Shown here in pieces: positions 15,878 through 25,622 of a DNA stretch of 64,000 nt (position 1 is its first letter; every line of letters begins with the position of its first letter). The position numbers and the translations under genes are program-made. This DNA comes from Nonomuraea solani (GTDB lineage: Bacteria; Actinomycetota; Actinomycetes; Streptosporangiales; Streptosporangiaceae), in NCBI RefSeq assembly GCF_900108335.1, contig NZ_FNVT01000013.1:124001-188000 (forward strand), written 5' to 3'. Under the pieces are notes generated by a model. The model worked only from the letters and a program-made list of their open reading frames with translations. It had not been told where the DNA came from and did no database searches.

Positions 15878-17383
15878 TCAGTGGCCGGCGGGCACGAGGG
15901 CGGGTTCCTCGGCCGCGGCCGGGGCCGGGCGGCGGCGCATGACCGTGAAGGCGAGCGCCGCGGCGATCAGCACGCCCGCCGCGCTGATGAGGAAGCCCGT
16001 CGACATCGCCCCGGTGAAGGCGTCCCGGGCGACCTGTGCCAGCCCGGCGTCACCGTTCCCAGCCGCGACCCCCAGGGCGTCGGGCAGGGAGCGGCGGGCC
16101 TGCTCGGGAGCCGAGCCGGGCATCGCCCCGGTGAAGCCCGCGGCCACGATGCTGCCCAGGATGGCGACGCCGAGCGCGGCGCCCATCTGCTGGATGGTGT
16201 CGTTGAGCGCCGAGCCGACCCCGGCCCGCTCGGCGGGCACCGCGCCCATCAGCGCCGTGATGGCCGCCGGGACCGCCAGGCCGCCACCGGCGCCCAGCAG
16301 GAACAGCGCCGCCCCGGTCACCACGAACCCGTCACCGGCCGACACGGTCGCCAGCAGCCCGAACGCGCCCGCCACCACGACCAGCCCACCGGCGGCCAGG
16401 GCGCGGTTGCCGACCCTGGCGCCGAGCGCGGCGCCCAGGGCGTTGCAGGACAGGGAGGCCACCGCCATGGGAAGGAAGGCCAGCCCGGCCTCCGTAGGCG
16501 TGTAGCCGAGCACGAACTGCAGGTACTGGGTGAGGACGAGGAGCAGGCCGCCGTTGCCGATCTGGACCAGGGTGAGGGAGACGCTGGCACCGCTGAAGTT
16601 CCGGTTCTTGAACAGCTCCAGCGGGACCATCGGCGACGGGGTGCGCAGCTCCCAGATCACGAACGCGGCCAGCGAGCCGACCGCCACCACGAGCGAGACC
16701 AGCGTGCTCACCCGGCCGAGGCCGTGGACGGGCAGTTCGATGATCGTATAGACCAGCGCGGTCATGCCGGCCACGGACAGGATCGCGCCCAGCGGGTCGG
16801 GCTTGCTCCACGGCCCTTTGGACTCGGGCATCAGCACGACGGCGGCGACGATGGCCCCGATCGCGATCGGCACGTTGATCAGGAACACCGCGCCCCACCA
16901 GAACCAGGCGATGAGCACGCCGCCCAGCACGGGGCCGCCGATCAGCCCGGTCATCGCGACCGCGCTCCAGGCGGCCATGGCCTTGCGCCGCTCGTCCTCG
17001 TCGAACACGGTGATCAGGATCGACAGGGTGCTCGGCATGATCAGCGCACCGCCGACGCCCATCACGGCGCGGGCCAGGATGAGCTGGCCGGGATCGGTGG
17101 CGAAGGTGGCGGCCAGCGAGGCGAGCCCGAACAACGCCAGCCCGATGATCAGGACCCGGCGGCGGCCGTACCGGTCGGACAGGCCGCCCGCCGTGAGCAG
17201 CAGTCCGGCGAAGACCAGCATGTACGACTCCATGATCCACTGGATGTCCTGGGCGCTCGCCCCCAGGTCCTCGGCCAGCGGCGGGATCGCCACGTTGAGC
17301 ACCATGTTGTCGATCACCAGCACGGCCGTGCTCAGGCACAGCACCACCAGGATCAGCCAGCGTCGCGGATGACGGTCCATCAC
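15878..17383 (-). CDS. MFS drug exporter, DHA2 (14-TM, EmrB/QacA) family
   Basis: A 501-residue proton-coupled antiporter with about 14 membrane helices. Family features are LVIDNMVLNVAIPPLAEDL in TM1, the loop-2 motif GGLSDRYGRRRVLIIG and motif C in TM5 (GLIGGPVLGGVL). The GTG at 17383 has GAGAGG eight bases upstream; longer frames lack a site. The C-terminus is Pro/Ala-rich. Substrates are typically lipophilic cations or antibiotics; none can be assigned. No regulator gene is adjacent. Confidence 0.87.
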   Translation of the reverse strand: MMDRHPRRWLILVVLCLSTAVLVIDNMVLNVAIPPLAEDLGASAQDIQWIMESYMLVFAGLLLTAGGLSDRYGRRRVLIIGLALFGLASLAATFATDPGQLILARAVMGVGGALIMPSTLSILITVFDEDERRKAMAAWSAVAMTGLIGGPVLGGVLIAWFWWGAVFLINVPIAIGAIVAAVVLMPESKGPWSKPDPLGAILSVAGMTALVYTIIELPVHGLGRVSTLVSLVVAVGSLAAFVIWELRTPSPMVPLELFKNRNFSGASVSLTLVQIGNGGLLLVLTQYLQFVLGYTPTEAGLAFLPMAVASLSCNALGAALGARVGNRALAAGGLVVVAGAFGLLATVSAGDGFVVTGAALFLLGAGGGLAVPAAITALMGAVPAERAGVGSALNDTIQQMGAALGVAILGSIVAAGFTGAMPGSAPEQARRSLPDALGVAAGNGDAGLAQVARDAFTGAMSTGFLISAAGVLIAAALAFTVMRRRPAPAAAEEPALVPAGH

Positions 17384-17463
17384 GTCGTTCACCTCTCGCG
17401 TACAAAGTTCCTTATATGCGAACACTGTACGCATGAGAGCGTGGCGTGCGCAACCCGGGCATG

Positions 17464-17491
17464 AAAAAGGGCCGGACAGTGCCCGGCCCTT
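17464..17491 (-). terminator. rho-independent terminator of trpS
   Basis: On the minus strand AAGGGCCGG (17491-17483) pairs with CCGGCCCTT (17475-17467) around a 7-base loop and is followed by further Ts, a classical terminator 14 bases after the trpS stop. Confidence 0.85.
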
Positions 17492-17504
17492 GCGACAGAG
17501 ATGG

Positions 17505-18509
17505 TTACGGCGTGGGCAGGAAGCCCACCCGCTCACGCACCTGCGCCATGGTCTCCTTGGCCACCGCCGACGCGCGCTGCGCGCCGATCGCCAGCAGGCG
17601 GTCGAGCTCCGCCTCGTCCGACAGCAGCTTCTCCGTGCGCTCCCTGATCGGCGTGAACGTCTCGGCCACCGCCTCCGCCACGTCCTTCTTGAACGTGCCG
17701 TAGCCCTGGCCCTCGTAGCGGGCCACCAGCTCGGGGATGGGCGTGCCGGTCAGCGCTGACTGGATGCGCAGCAGGTTGGAGATGCCGGGCTTGTTCTCCT
17801 CGTCGAACAGCACCTCGGAGCCCGTGTCGGTCACCGCGCGCATGACCTTCTTGCGCAGCGGCCCGGGCTGCTCCAGCACGTCGAGGATGCCCGCGGGGCT
17901 GGAGGACGACTTCGACATCTTCGCCGTCGGGTCCTGGAGGTCGGTGATCTTCTCGACCTCCTTGAGGATGTACGGCTCGGGCAGCGTGAACGTGTCACCG
18001 TAGCGGTGGTTGAACCGCTGGCCCAGGTCGCGCGTGAGCTCCAGGTGCTGCTTCTGGTCCGCCCCCACCGGCACCCGGTTGGCCTGGTAGAGCAGGATGT
18101 CGGCGGCCTGCAGGATCGGATAGGTGAACAGGCCGACGCTGGCCGCGCTCTCGCCGAACTTGGCCGACTTGTCCTTGAACTGCGTCATCCGGCCCGCCTC
18201 GCCCATGCCGGTGAGGCAGATCAGGATCCACGCCAGCTCGGTGTGCTCGCGCACGTGCGACTGCACGAAGACAGTGGAACGCTCCGGGTCGAGACCGGCG
18301 GCGAACAACTGCGCGGCGGCCACGCGGGTGCGGCGGAGCAGCATGGCGGGCTCGGTCGGCACGGTGATCGCGTGCAGATCGACCACGCAGTAGAAGGCGT
18401 CGTGGGTCTCCTGCATAGTGACCCACTGGCGAACCGCACCCAGGTAGTTGCCCAGGTGGAAGGAGTCCGCTGTGGGCTGGATGCCGGAGAGTACACGAGG
18501 TCTGGCCAT
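17505..18509 (-). CDS. trpS: tryptophanyl-tRNA synthetase
   Basis: Class Ic aminoacyl-tRNA synthetase of 334 residues that charges tRNA-Trp. The HIGH-like motif is PTADSFHLGNYLG near the N-terminus and the KMSKS loop is TAKMSKSSSS. Substrate-pocket segments VGADQKQHLELTRDLGQRFN are also typical. Start taken at ATG 18509 (M-A-R-P-R-V-L-S-G); a TTG three codons earlier is possible. Neither has a strong ribosome site. Its order beside the CorC-type gene is common in actinomycetes. Confidence 0.95.
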   Translation of the reverse strand: MARPRVLSGIQPTADSFHLGNYLGAVRQWVTMQETHDAFYCVVDLHAITVPTEPAMLLRRTRVAAAQLFAAGLDPERSTVFVQSHVREHTELAWILICLTGMGEAGRMTQFKDKSAKFGESAASVGLFTYPILQAADILLYQANRVPVGADQKQHLELTRDLGQRFNHRYGDTFTLPEPYILKEVEKITDLQDPTAKMSKSSSSPAGILDVLEQPGPLRKKVMRAVTDTGSEVLFDEENKPGISNLLRIQSALTGTPIPELVARYEGQGYGTFKKDVAEAVAETFTPIRERTEKLLSDEAELDRLLAIGAQRASAVAKETMAQVRERVGFLPTP

Positions 18510-18523
18510 AGCAGGCAATTGTG

Positions 18524-19837
18524 TCAGGAATCCTGCTCGGGCGGCGACTCGGCGACCTGTCGGCGTTTCACTCTCACCCGGGCGATACGGCGGCCGTCCA
18601 GCTCGGTGACGGCCAGCTCGAAGCCCGAGAACTCGACCCGCTCCCCGGCGTCGGGAACGTGGCCCAGCATGGCCATGACGAAGCCGCCCAGCGTCTCGTA
18701 AGGGCCGTCGGGCAGCCGGATGCCGGTCTCGGTGACGAAGTCGTTGAGGTTGGTCAGGCCGTCGAGCTCGATCTCGCCGGCGGGCAGGATCACGACGTCC
18801 TCCTCGACGTCGTACTCGTCCCTGATGTCGCCGATCAGCTCCTCGACCAGGTCCTCCATGGTGACGATGCCGGCCGTGCCGCCGTATTCGTCGACCACGA
18901 TCGCCAGGTGCTGGCCCTCGTCGCGCATCTCGTTGAGGGTGGTGAGCAGGCGCTTGGAGGCGGGCACGAACTTGGCCGGCCTGATGGGCACGACCGCGCT
19001 GATCGGCTCGGTGCGACCGGCGAGCTCGGGCTCCAGCAGGTCGCGTACGTGGACGAAGCCGATGATCTCATCGTAGGACTCGCGGTAGACCGGGAAGCGC
19101 GAGTGCGGGAGCGTGGCGGCCAGGCGCGCCGCCTCGTTGAGCGGGGTGTCGGCCTCCATGAACTCCACCTCCGTGCGCGGCAGCATCACCTCCCTGAGCT
19201 GCCGTTTCCCGGCGGCGAAGACCTCGGCGATGAGCTTGCGCTCGTCGGCGGTCAGGTCGGTGTGGCCGACCACCATGTCGCGCAGCTCCTCGGTGGTGAC
19301 CTCCTCCCTGTCGGCCTTGGGGTTGCCGCCGAGCAGCTTGACCACGCCGTCGGTGGACTTGGACAACATCCAGATGATCGGGCGCGACAGGGACGCGAGG
19401 CGGTCGAGGAACGGGGCCACGAACAGCGACAGCCCTTCGGCCCGCTGCAGCGCCAGGCGCTTGGGCGCCAGCTCCCCGAGGACCAGGGACACGTACGAGA
19501 TCGCCAGCGTCACCAGCACGAGCGCCAGCACGGGCGCCACGGCCACCGGCACCCGCCAGCCCTCCAGCACCGGCACGAGCTGGGCGGCGAGCCGGTCGGC
19601 GCCGAACGCGGCCGACAGCATGGTCGCCACGGTGACGCCGATCTGCACGGCGGACAGGAAACGGTTGGGGTCTCGGGCCAGCTTGGCGACACGCTCGCCT
19701 CTGCGGCCCTGCCCCGCGATCCTGCGGAGCTGGCTGTCCCGCAGGGAGACCATGGCCATTTCGGCGGCGGCGAAGAAGCCTCCGATCAGGATGAACAGCA
19801 GGACCAGGGCGATGTTGGCCGCGACGGTGTCAAACAT
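18524..19837 (-). CDS. HlyC/CorC-family CBS-domain membrane protein
   Basis: A 437-residue protein in the CNNM/CorC family of Mg2+-type transporters or efflux factors. An N-terminal DUF21 membrane domain with about four helices (ALVLLFILIGGFFAAAEMA...) is followed by paired CBS domains (FPVYRESYDEIIGFVHVRDLL; LAIVVDEYGGTAGIVTMEDL) and a C-terminal CorC_HlyC domain. The CBS pair probably binds adenine nucleotide and gates transport. The stop lies 14 bases before the trpS start, so the two genes are probably co-transcribed. Confidence 0.9.
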   Translation of the reverse strand: MFDTVAANIALVLLFILIGGFFAAAEMAMVSLRDSQLRRIAGQGRRGERVAKLARDPNRFLSAVQIGVTVATMLSAAFGADRLAAQLVPVLEGWRVPVAVAPVLALVLVTLAISYVSLVLGELAPKRLALQRAEGLSLFVAPFLDRLASLSRPIIWMLSKSTDGVVKLLGGNPKADREEVTTEELRDMVVGHTDLTADERKLIAEVFAAGKRQLREVMLPRTEVEFMEADTPLNEAARLAATLPHSRFPVYRESYDEIIGFVHVRDLLEPELAGRTEPISAVVPIRPAKFVPASKRLLTTLNEMRDEGQHLAIVVDEYGGTAGIVTMEDLVEELIGDIRDEYDVEEDVVILPAGEIELDGLTNLNDFVTETGIRLPDGPYETLGGFVMAMLGHVPDAGERVEFSGFELAVTELDGRRIARVRVKRRQVAESPPEQDS

Positions 19838-19923
19838 GGTGGTTGGCAGCGTACTCGTCGGGTTTCCCGCGTATGCTGAACGGCAAGCCGTACAAAATCA
19901 AACATATTTGAACAGGAGTACAC

Positions 19924-20871
19924 ATGAGGCTGCTGGTCACGGGAGGTGCCGGATATGTCGGCAGCGTCGTCGCGGCGCAGCTCATAGAGGCGGGACACGA
20001 GGTGACCGTACTCGACGACCTGTCAACGGGGCATGAGGACGCCGTGCCCCCGGGGGCCCGGTTCGTCAAGGCGAGCATCACCGAGGCGCACGACGCGCTG
20101 GACGGCATGGACGCGGTGCTGCACTTCGCGGCCAAGTCGCTGGTGGGCGAGTCGGTGGCGAAGCCGGGGCTCTACTGGGCCAACAACCTGGGCGGCACGC
20201 TGGCGTTGCTCGACGCCATGCGGGAGCGGGGCGTGGGGCGGATCGTGTTCTCCTCGACGGCGGCCACGTACGGGGAGCCGGAGCGTTCGCCGATCGAGGA
20301 GAGCGACCCGACCCGGCCGACCAACCCCTATGGCGCCTCCAAGCTGGCCGTGGACACGGCGCTGAGCGCGTACGCGGGGCTGCGCGGGCTGGGCGCGGTG
20401 AGCCTGCGCTACTTCAACGTGGCGGGCGCCTACGGCCGCTACCGCGAGCGGCACACGATCGAGACCCACCTCATCCCCAACGTGCTGAAGGTCGCGACCG
20501 GCGAGCGCGCGTCGGTGAGCGTGTTCGGCACCGACTACCCGACGCCCGACGGCAGTTGCGTACGCGACTACGTCCACGTCTCCGACCTGGCCAAGGCCCA
20601 CCTGCTGGCGCTGGACGCGGCCACTCCCGGCGAGCACAGGATCTACAACCTGGGCAGCGGCGCCGGGTTCTCCGTGCAGGAGGTGATCGCGGTCTGCCGT
20701 GAGGTGACCGGGCACGCGATCCCCGTGGAGTTCGGCGACCGGCGGCCCGGCGATCCGGCCGTGCTGGTGGCCTCGTCCGCGAAGATCCAGCGAGAGCTGG
20801 GGTGGAAGGCCGAGCGGGCGTCGCTGCGGGACATCGTCTCGGACGCCTGGGGAGCGCTTTCCGGGAATTAG
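19924..20871 (+). CDS. galE: UDP-glucose 4-epimerase
   Basis: A 315-residue extended short-chain dehydrogenase. The NAD+ site is VTGGAGYVGSVV at the N-terminus; the catalytic set is Ser in FSSTAAT and Tyr/Lys in NPYGASKLAVD; the substrate motif is LRYFNVAGAYG. It would interconvert UDP-glucose and UDP-galactose for cell-wall or exopolysaccharide sugars. ACAGGAG lies about six bases before the ATG. A second galE-like gene occurs at 57978-58955; the two share the fold but differ clearly in sequence. Confidence 0.9.
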   Translation: MRLLVTGGAGYVGSVVAAQLIEAGHEVTVLDDLSTGHEDAVPPGARFVKASITEAHDALDGMDAVLHFAAKSLVGESVAKPGLYWANNLGGTLALLDAMRERGVGRIVFSSTAATYGEPERSPIEESDPTRPTNPYGASKLAVDTALSAYAGLRGLGAVSLRYFNVAGAYGRYRERHTIETHLIPNVLKVATGERASVSVFGTDYPTPDGSCVRDYVHVSDLAKAHLLALDAATPGEHRIYNLGSGAGFSVQEVIAVCREVTGHAIPVEFGDRRPGDPAVLVASSAKIQRELGWKAERASLRDIVSDAWGALSGN

Positions 20872-20908
20872 CCATGCGGCGCTGCGATATGTGCTGGGAT
20901 ATCGAAAT

Positions 20909-21070
20909 GTGAGGAGCTTTTCACCAAGGGTCACGAGGCTGCGCTTCGGCGCGCTCGTCATGGTGGGCAGCCTCATGGCCGCGGGCGGCGTGATCTACGC
21001 GACGCCCCAGACGGCGCCGGCCGTGCAACCGGTGTCGTCGCCGGGCGTGCCTGGGGTGCAGAAACGATGA
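20909..21070 (+). CDS. small single-TM protein with Pro-rich tail
   Basis: A 53-residue reading frame from GTG with a GGGA site about nine bases upstream. The product has a basic N-terminus (VRSFSPRVTRLRFG), one hydrophobic helix (ALVMVGSLMAAGGVIYA) and a short Pro/Val-rich extracytoplasmic tail ending GVQKR. Its stop codon lies inside the terminator stem that also serves mdh. Composition and codon use look coding. Function not recognised. Confidence 0.6.
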   Translation: MRSFSPRVTRLRFGALVMVGSLMAAGGVIYATPQTAPAVQPVSSPGVPGVQKR

Positions 21071-21100
21071 ACGCGCGCCCCCTGTGGGAAGCGCGCGTTC
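21069..21100. terminator. bidirectional terminator between small TM gene and mdh
   Basis: A perfect 10-bp stem, GAACGCGCGC (21069-21078) and GCGCGCGTTC (21091-21100), overlaps the stop codon of the small plus-strand gene and lies 13 bases after the mdh stop on the minus strand. Confidence 0.75.
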
Positions 21101-21113
21101 GTCAGGCGGTGGC

Positions 21114-22100
<987 letters not shown>

Positions 22101-22158
22101 GGCCTTCCCCTAACTCGCGGCACGATTCATTGACGTTCGGGATGTTACCTGCTCGTCA

Positions 22159-24153
22159 TCAGCAGGTTTCCATCGCGGGCACTTTCAGCTCCGGTTTGAA
22201 GTCGACCTTGCCGAACTGGCTGGTCAGGAGCCGCTCCATGAAACCGGTCTGGTAAAGGTCGGCGATCACCGCCCGGACCGCCTTGCACGTCGCCGCGTCG
22301 CCGTCCCTCATGGCGACGGCGTAGCGCTCGTTGGAGAGCTTGGCGCCGAGGATCTTGTAGCGCAGGTTCTGCTCCCGGCCCGCGAACCCGGCCAGGATGA
22401 GATCGTCGCCGGGCACCGCGTCGACCTTGCCGCTCCGCAGCATGTCCATGCAGGCGGCGTAGTCGCCGGCCATGACCGGCTCGACCTTCACCTGGTCCTG
22501 TACGGCGCTCACCGACGGGTTGTTCGGGGCGCAGATCTTCTTGCCCGCCAGCTCACCGATCGAGTCGATGCCGCTGCCCGCGCGGACCAGGACGTCCTGG
22601 TGGGCCAGATAGTACGGGCCCGCGAACTGCGTCTCGCTCTTGTCGATGGAGTAGGTCGCGATGACCAGGTCGGCCGTGCCCTCGGCGACGGCGTCGGCGC
22701 GGGCGCGCCCGCCGCCGACCCGGACGAACGTCGTCTCCTTCGCCCCCAGCTCGGTGGCGACGCGTTTGGCGAACTCGACCTCCATGCCCTGGAAGTCGTC
22801 GCCATTCTGCAGCCCCAGGCCCGGCAGGTCGCCCTTCACCCCGATCACGATCTTGCCGGTCCGAGCCACCTTGTCGACCACACTGGCGAACGAGCCGGGC
22901 AGTTCCGCCTCGGGCTCTTCCTTGGTGTCAGGCGGCCCGCCGAACGCCAGCGGGAGCCGGCCGCTCATGTAGAGGGCGACGGCGGCGGCGAGCAGCGCCA
23001 CCACGGTGCTCAGCGCGATCCACACCTTCGCCCGCCCGCGCCGCGCGGGGGGCTCCGGCGTCGGGTACGGCGCCCCACCCCCCTCCGGCGGCACCATCGC
23101 ACCGGACGGCCCCGTGGGGCCGACGGCGGCGTGCTGCCCTGTGGCGGCGCTGTGCTGCCCTGTGATGGCCCCGTGCTGCCCTGTGGCCCCTGGAGGGGGC
23201 GTCGCGGGCTGGGGCGGCACCACGGAGCTCTGGCGGCCCGGCTGGTCGGTGATGGATCCGGCCGACACCCGGGTGAACGGCGTGGTGTCGTCGCTGGCCA
23301 CCTGCACGCCCCTGGTGAGCACGGCCGTGGAGGCCCCCACCGTGGACGACTGCCCGAGCAGCCGCAGCAGGATCTGGTCGGCGGAGGGCCGCTCGGCCGG
23401 CGACTTGGCCAGCGCGGAGCGCACCACGCTCCGCAGCGGCTCCGGCATCATGCCGACGTCGACCTCGTGGTTGAGGATCCGGTTGAGGACCACCGCGATG
23501 GACTTGCCCTCGAAGGCGGTCTCGCCGGTCGCCGCGAAGGCGATCGTCGCGCCCCACGAGAACACGTCGGTGTAGGGCCCGATGTCGTCGCCGGCGATCT
23601 GCTCGGGGGCCATGTAGGCGGGGGTTCCGATGGCGCGGCTGGTGATCGTGCCGGTGGAGTCGATGATGCGGGCGATGCCGAAGTCGACCACGCGCGGGCC
23701 GTCGGCGGCGATCAGCACGTTGTCGGGCTTGAAGTCCCTGTGGACGATCGAGGCGTGGTGGATCGCGGTGAGCGCGGTGGCGGTGCCGATGGCCAGCCGG
23801 TCGAGCACCGTGCCGGTGAGCGGCCCGTCGGTCTCGACGATCTCGCGGAGGGGACGGCCGTCGATGTATTCGCTGGCGATGTAGGGGGTGTCGCCGTCGA
23901 GGTCGGCCTCCATGACCCGGGCCGTGCAGAACGACGCCACCCGTTGCGCCGCCTTCAACTCCCTGGCGAAGCGCGACCTGGCGATGGTGTCACCGCTGAA
24001 CTTCACGTGCAGCAGTTTGATCGCTGCCCGCTCGCCCTCGTCGTTGACGCCCAGGTAGACGATGCCCTGGCCACCTTCCCCGACCCGTCCGGACAGCCGG
24101 AATGACCCCAGCTCAGTGGGATCGCCGGCCACCAGCGGCGAGATTTGCGGCAT
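22159..24153 (-). CDS. receptor-type Ser/Thr kinase fused to a family-3 solute-binding domain
   Basis: A 664-residue transmembrane kinase. Residues about 17-280 form a Hanks-type kinase: Gly loop GRVGEGGQGIVYLG, Lys in RAAIKLL, catalytic HRDFKPDNV, VDFGIAR. A Pro/Gly/Gln-rich linker follows with imperfect TGQH repeats (around ITGQHSAATGQHAAVGPTGP). One transmembrane helix lies near residues 374-395. The extracytoplasmic half (about 430-664) is a periplasmic amino-acid-binding fold: KIVIGVKGDLPGLGLQNGDD, GMEVEFAKRVATELG, DLVIATYSIDKSE, GKICAPNNPSVSAV. It probably senses a small ligand, glutamate or glutamine-like, outside the membrane and signals by phosphorylation inside. No transporter genes adjoin it, so the domain is more likely a sensor than an importer part. 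Confidence 0.88.
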   Translation of the reverse strand: MPQISPLVAGDPTELGSFRLSGRVGEGGQGIVYLGVNDEGERAAIKLLHVKFSGDTIARSRFARELKAAQRVASFCTARVMEADLDGDTPYIASEYIDGRPLREIVETDGPLTGTVLDRLAIGTATALTAIHHASIVHRDFKPDNVLIAADGPRVVDFGIARIIDSTGTITSRAIGTPAYMAPEQIAGDDIGPYTDVFSWGATIAFAATGETAFEGKSIAVVLNRILNHEVDVGMMPEPLRSVVRSALAKSPAERPSADQILLRLLGQSSTVGASTAVLTRGVQVASDDTTPFTRVSAGSITDQPGRQSSVVPPQPATPPPGATGQHGAITGQHSAATGQHAAVGPTGPSGAMVPPEGGGAPYPTPEPPARRGRAKVWIALSTVVALLAAAVALYMSGRLPLAFGGPPDTKEEPEAELPGSFASVVDKVARTGKIVIGVKGDLPGLGLQNGDDFQGMEVEFAKRVATELGAKETTFVRVGGGRARADAVAEGTADLVIATYSIDKSETQFAGPYYLAHQDVLVRAGSGIDSIGELAGKKICAPNNPSVSAVQDQVKVEPVMAGDYAACMDMLRSGKVDAVPGDDLILAGFAGREQNLRYKILGAKLSNERYAVAMRDGDAATCKAVRAVIADLYQTGFMERLLTSQFGKVDFKPELKVPAMETC

Positions 24154-24342
24154 TCGTCATCCCCACGTGTTCAGAACCCCAACGACGCAAACTTTACGAC
24201 GCTCAGCAACTTCACAGGGATCCGTTAAGGCTTCGTGACGTCACGGCTTTGACTCTTTGCGCAAAACGCCCGGTCTGCGCCAGTCCGATCAGCGGGCCGT
24301 GCGACAGTGATCCCGACAGCCGCGCGAAGGAGGCCGAGCACC

Positions 24343-25485
24343 ATGGACCGCCCCTATGACATCGTCCTTTTCGGAGCGAGCGGCTTCACGGGCGCGCTCA
24401 CGGCCGCCTACCTCGCGCGGGCCGCCGGTCCTGACACCCGCTGGGCGCTGGCCGGGCGCGACCGCGCCAAACTGGAGCGGCTCGGGCTCGACGCGCCGAT
24501 CCTGCTCGCCGACGCCACGGACCCGCTCGCGCTGGCCGACCTCGCCCGTCAGACCCGCGTCCTCGCCACGACGGTCGGCCCCTACACGCGGTACGGCGAA
24601 CCGCTCGTCGCCGCGTGCGCCGACGCGGGCACCCACTACCTGGACCTCACGGGCGAGTCCGAGTTCGTGGACCGCGTGTACATGCGCTACCACGACCGGG
24701 CCGCCAGAACGGGCGCGAAGCTCGTGCACGCGTGCGGCTTCGACTCCATCCCGTACGACCTCGGCGTCCTGCACACCGTCACCCGGCTGCCCAAGGACGT
24801 CCCACTCAAGGTCAGCGCCTTCCTGCGGTCCAACGGGCGGCCGTCGGGCGGCACCCTGGCCACCGCGGTCTCCGTACTCGGCCGCGCCCGCCAGACCGTC
24901 GAGGCGGGCACCCGGCGCCGCTCGGCCGAGATCAGGCCGCGGGGCCGCCGCGTCAGCTCCCTGCCCGGCGGCCTGCGGTACGTCGGCGGCTGGGCCCTGC
25001 CCATGCCCAGCCTCGACCACCAGATCGTCGGCTACTCCGCCCGCCTGCTCGACCGCTACGGCCCCGACTTCACCTACCGGCAGTATTACGCGGTCAAGAC
25101 GTTGCCCGCCGCGCTGACCACGGTCGCCGGCGCGGGCGCGCTGGCGGTGCTCGCCCAGTTCCCGCCTTCCCGCGGCTGGCTCCAGGGCCTGATCGAGCCC
25201 GGCGACGGGCCTTCTGCCGAGCGGCGGGCGCGGAGCTGGTTCAAGGTCACGGTGGTGGGCGAGGGGGGTGGCGAGCGGGTGGTGACCGAGGTCGCGGGCG
25301 GCGATCCCGGGTACGACGAGACGGCCAAGATGCTCGCGGAGTCGGCGCTCTGCCTGGCCTTCGACGACGTACCCGACCTGGCGGGGCAGCTCACGACGGC
25401 ATCCGCCATGGGCCGCCCCCTCATCGACCGCCTCCACACGGCGGGCATCACCTTCACCGCCCGCTGGCTCCGCCCGCCACCGTGA
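24343..25485 (+). CDS. saccharopine-dehydrogenase-like / trans-acting enoyl reductase
   Basis: A 380-residue NAD(P)-dependent reductase: N-terminal Rossmann motif DIVLFGASGFTGAL, then YGEPLVAACADAGTHYLDLTGE and KLVHACGFDSIPYDLGV, all typical of the family that includes mycobacterial trans-acting enoyl reductase and eukaryotic SCCPDH. In mycobacteria a relative reduces lipid intermediates; here there is no polyketide synthase nearby, so the substrate is open. The ATG at 24343 has AAGGAGG nine bases upstream; a longer in-frame start is not supported. Confidence 0.8.
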   Translation: MDRPYDIVLFGASGFTGALTAAYLARAAGPDTRWALAGRDRAKLERLGLDAPILLADATDPLALADLARQTRVLATTVGPYTRYGEPLVAACADAGTHYLDLTGESEFVDRVYMRYHDRAARTGAKLVHACGFDSIPYDLGVLHTVTRLPKDVPLKVSAFLRSNGRPSGGTLATAVSVLGRARQTVEAGTRRRSAEIRPRGRRVSSLPGGLRYVGGWALPMPSLDHQIVGYSARLLDRYGPDFTYRQYYAVKTLPAALTTVAGAGALAVLAQFPPSRGWLQGLIEPGDGPSAERRARSWFKVTVVGEGGGERVVTEVAGGDPGYDETAKMLAESALCLAFDDVPDLAGQLTTASAMGRPLIDRLHTAGITFTARWLRPPP

Positions 25486-25622
25486 CGAGAACCGACCTCA
25501 CCCGTTCTCTCGAAGGACCTCCGCGGAGAGAGGCGGGCCAGTGGTGCCGACGTGCGGCCGGCTCCCACAGGCCGGCCCCACGTGCCCTCTGAGCGAAGGG
25601 ACATGTACCGAAGTGCGGCGGG

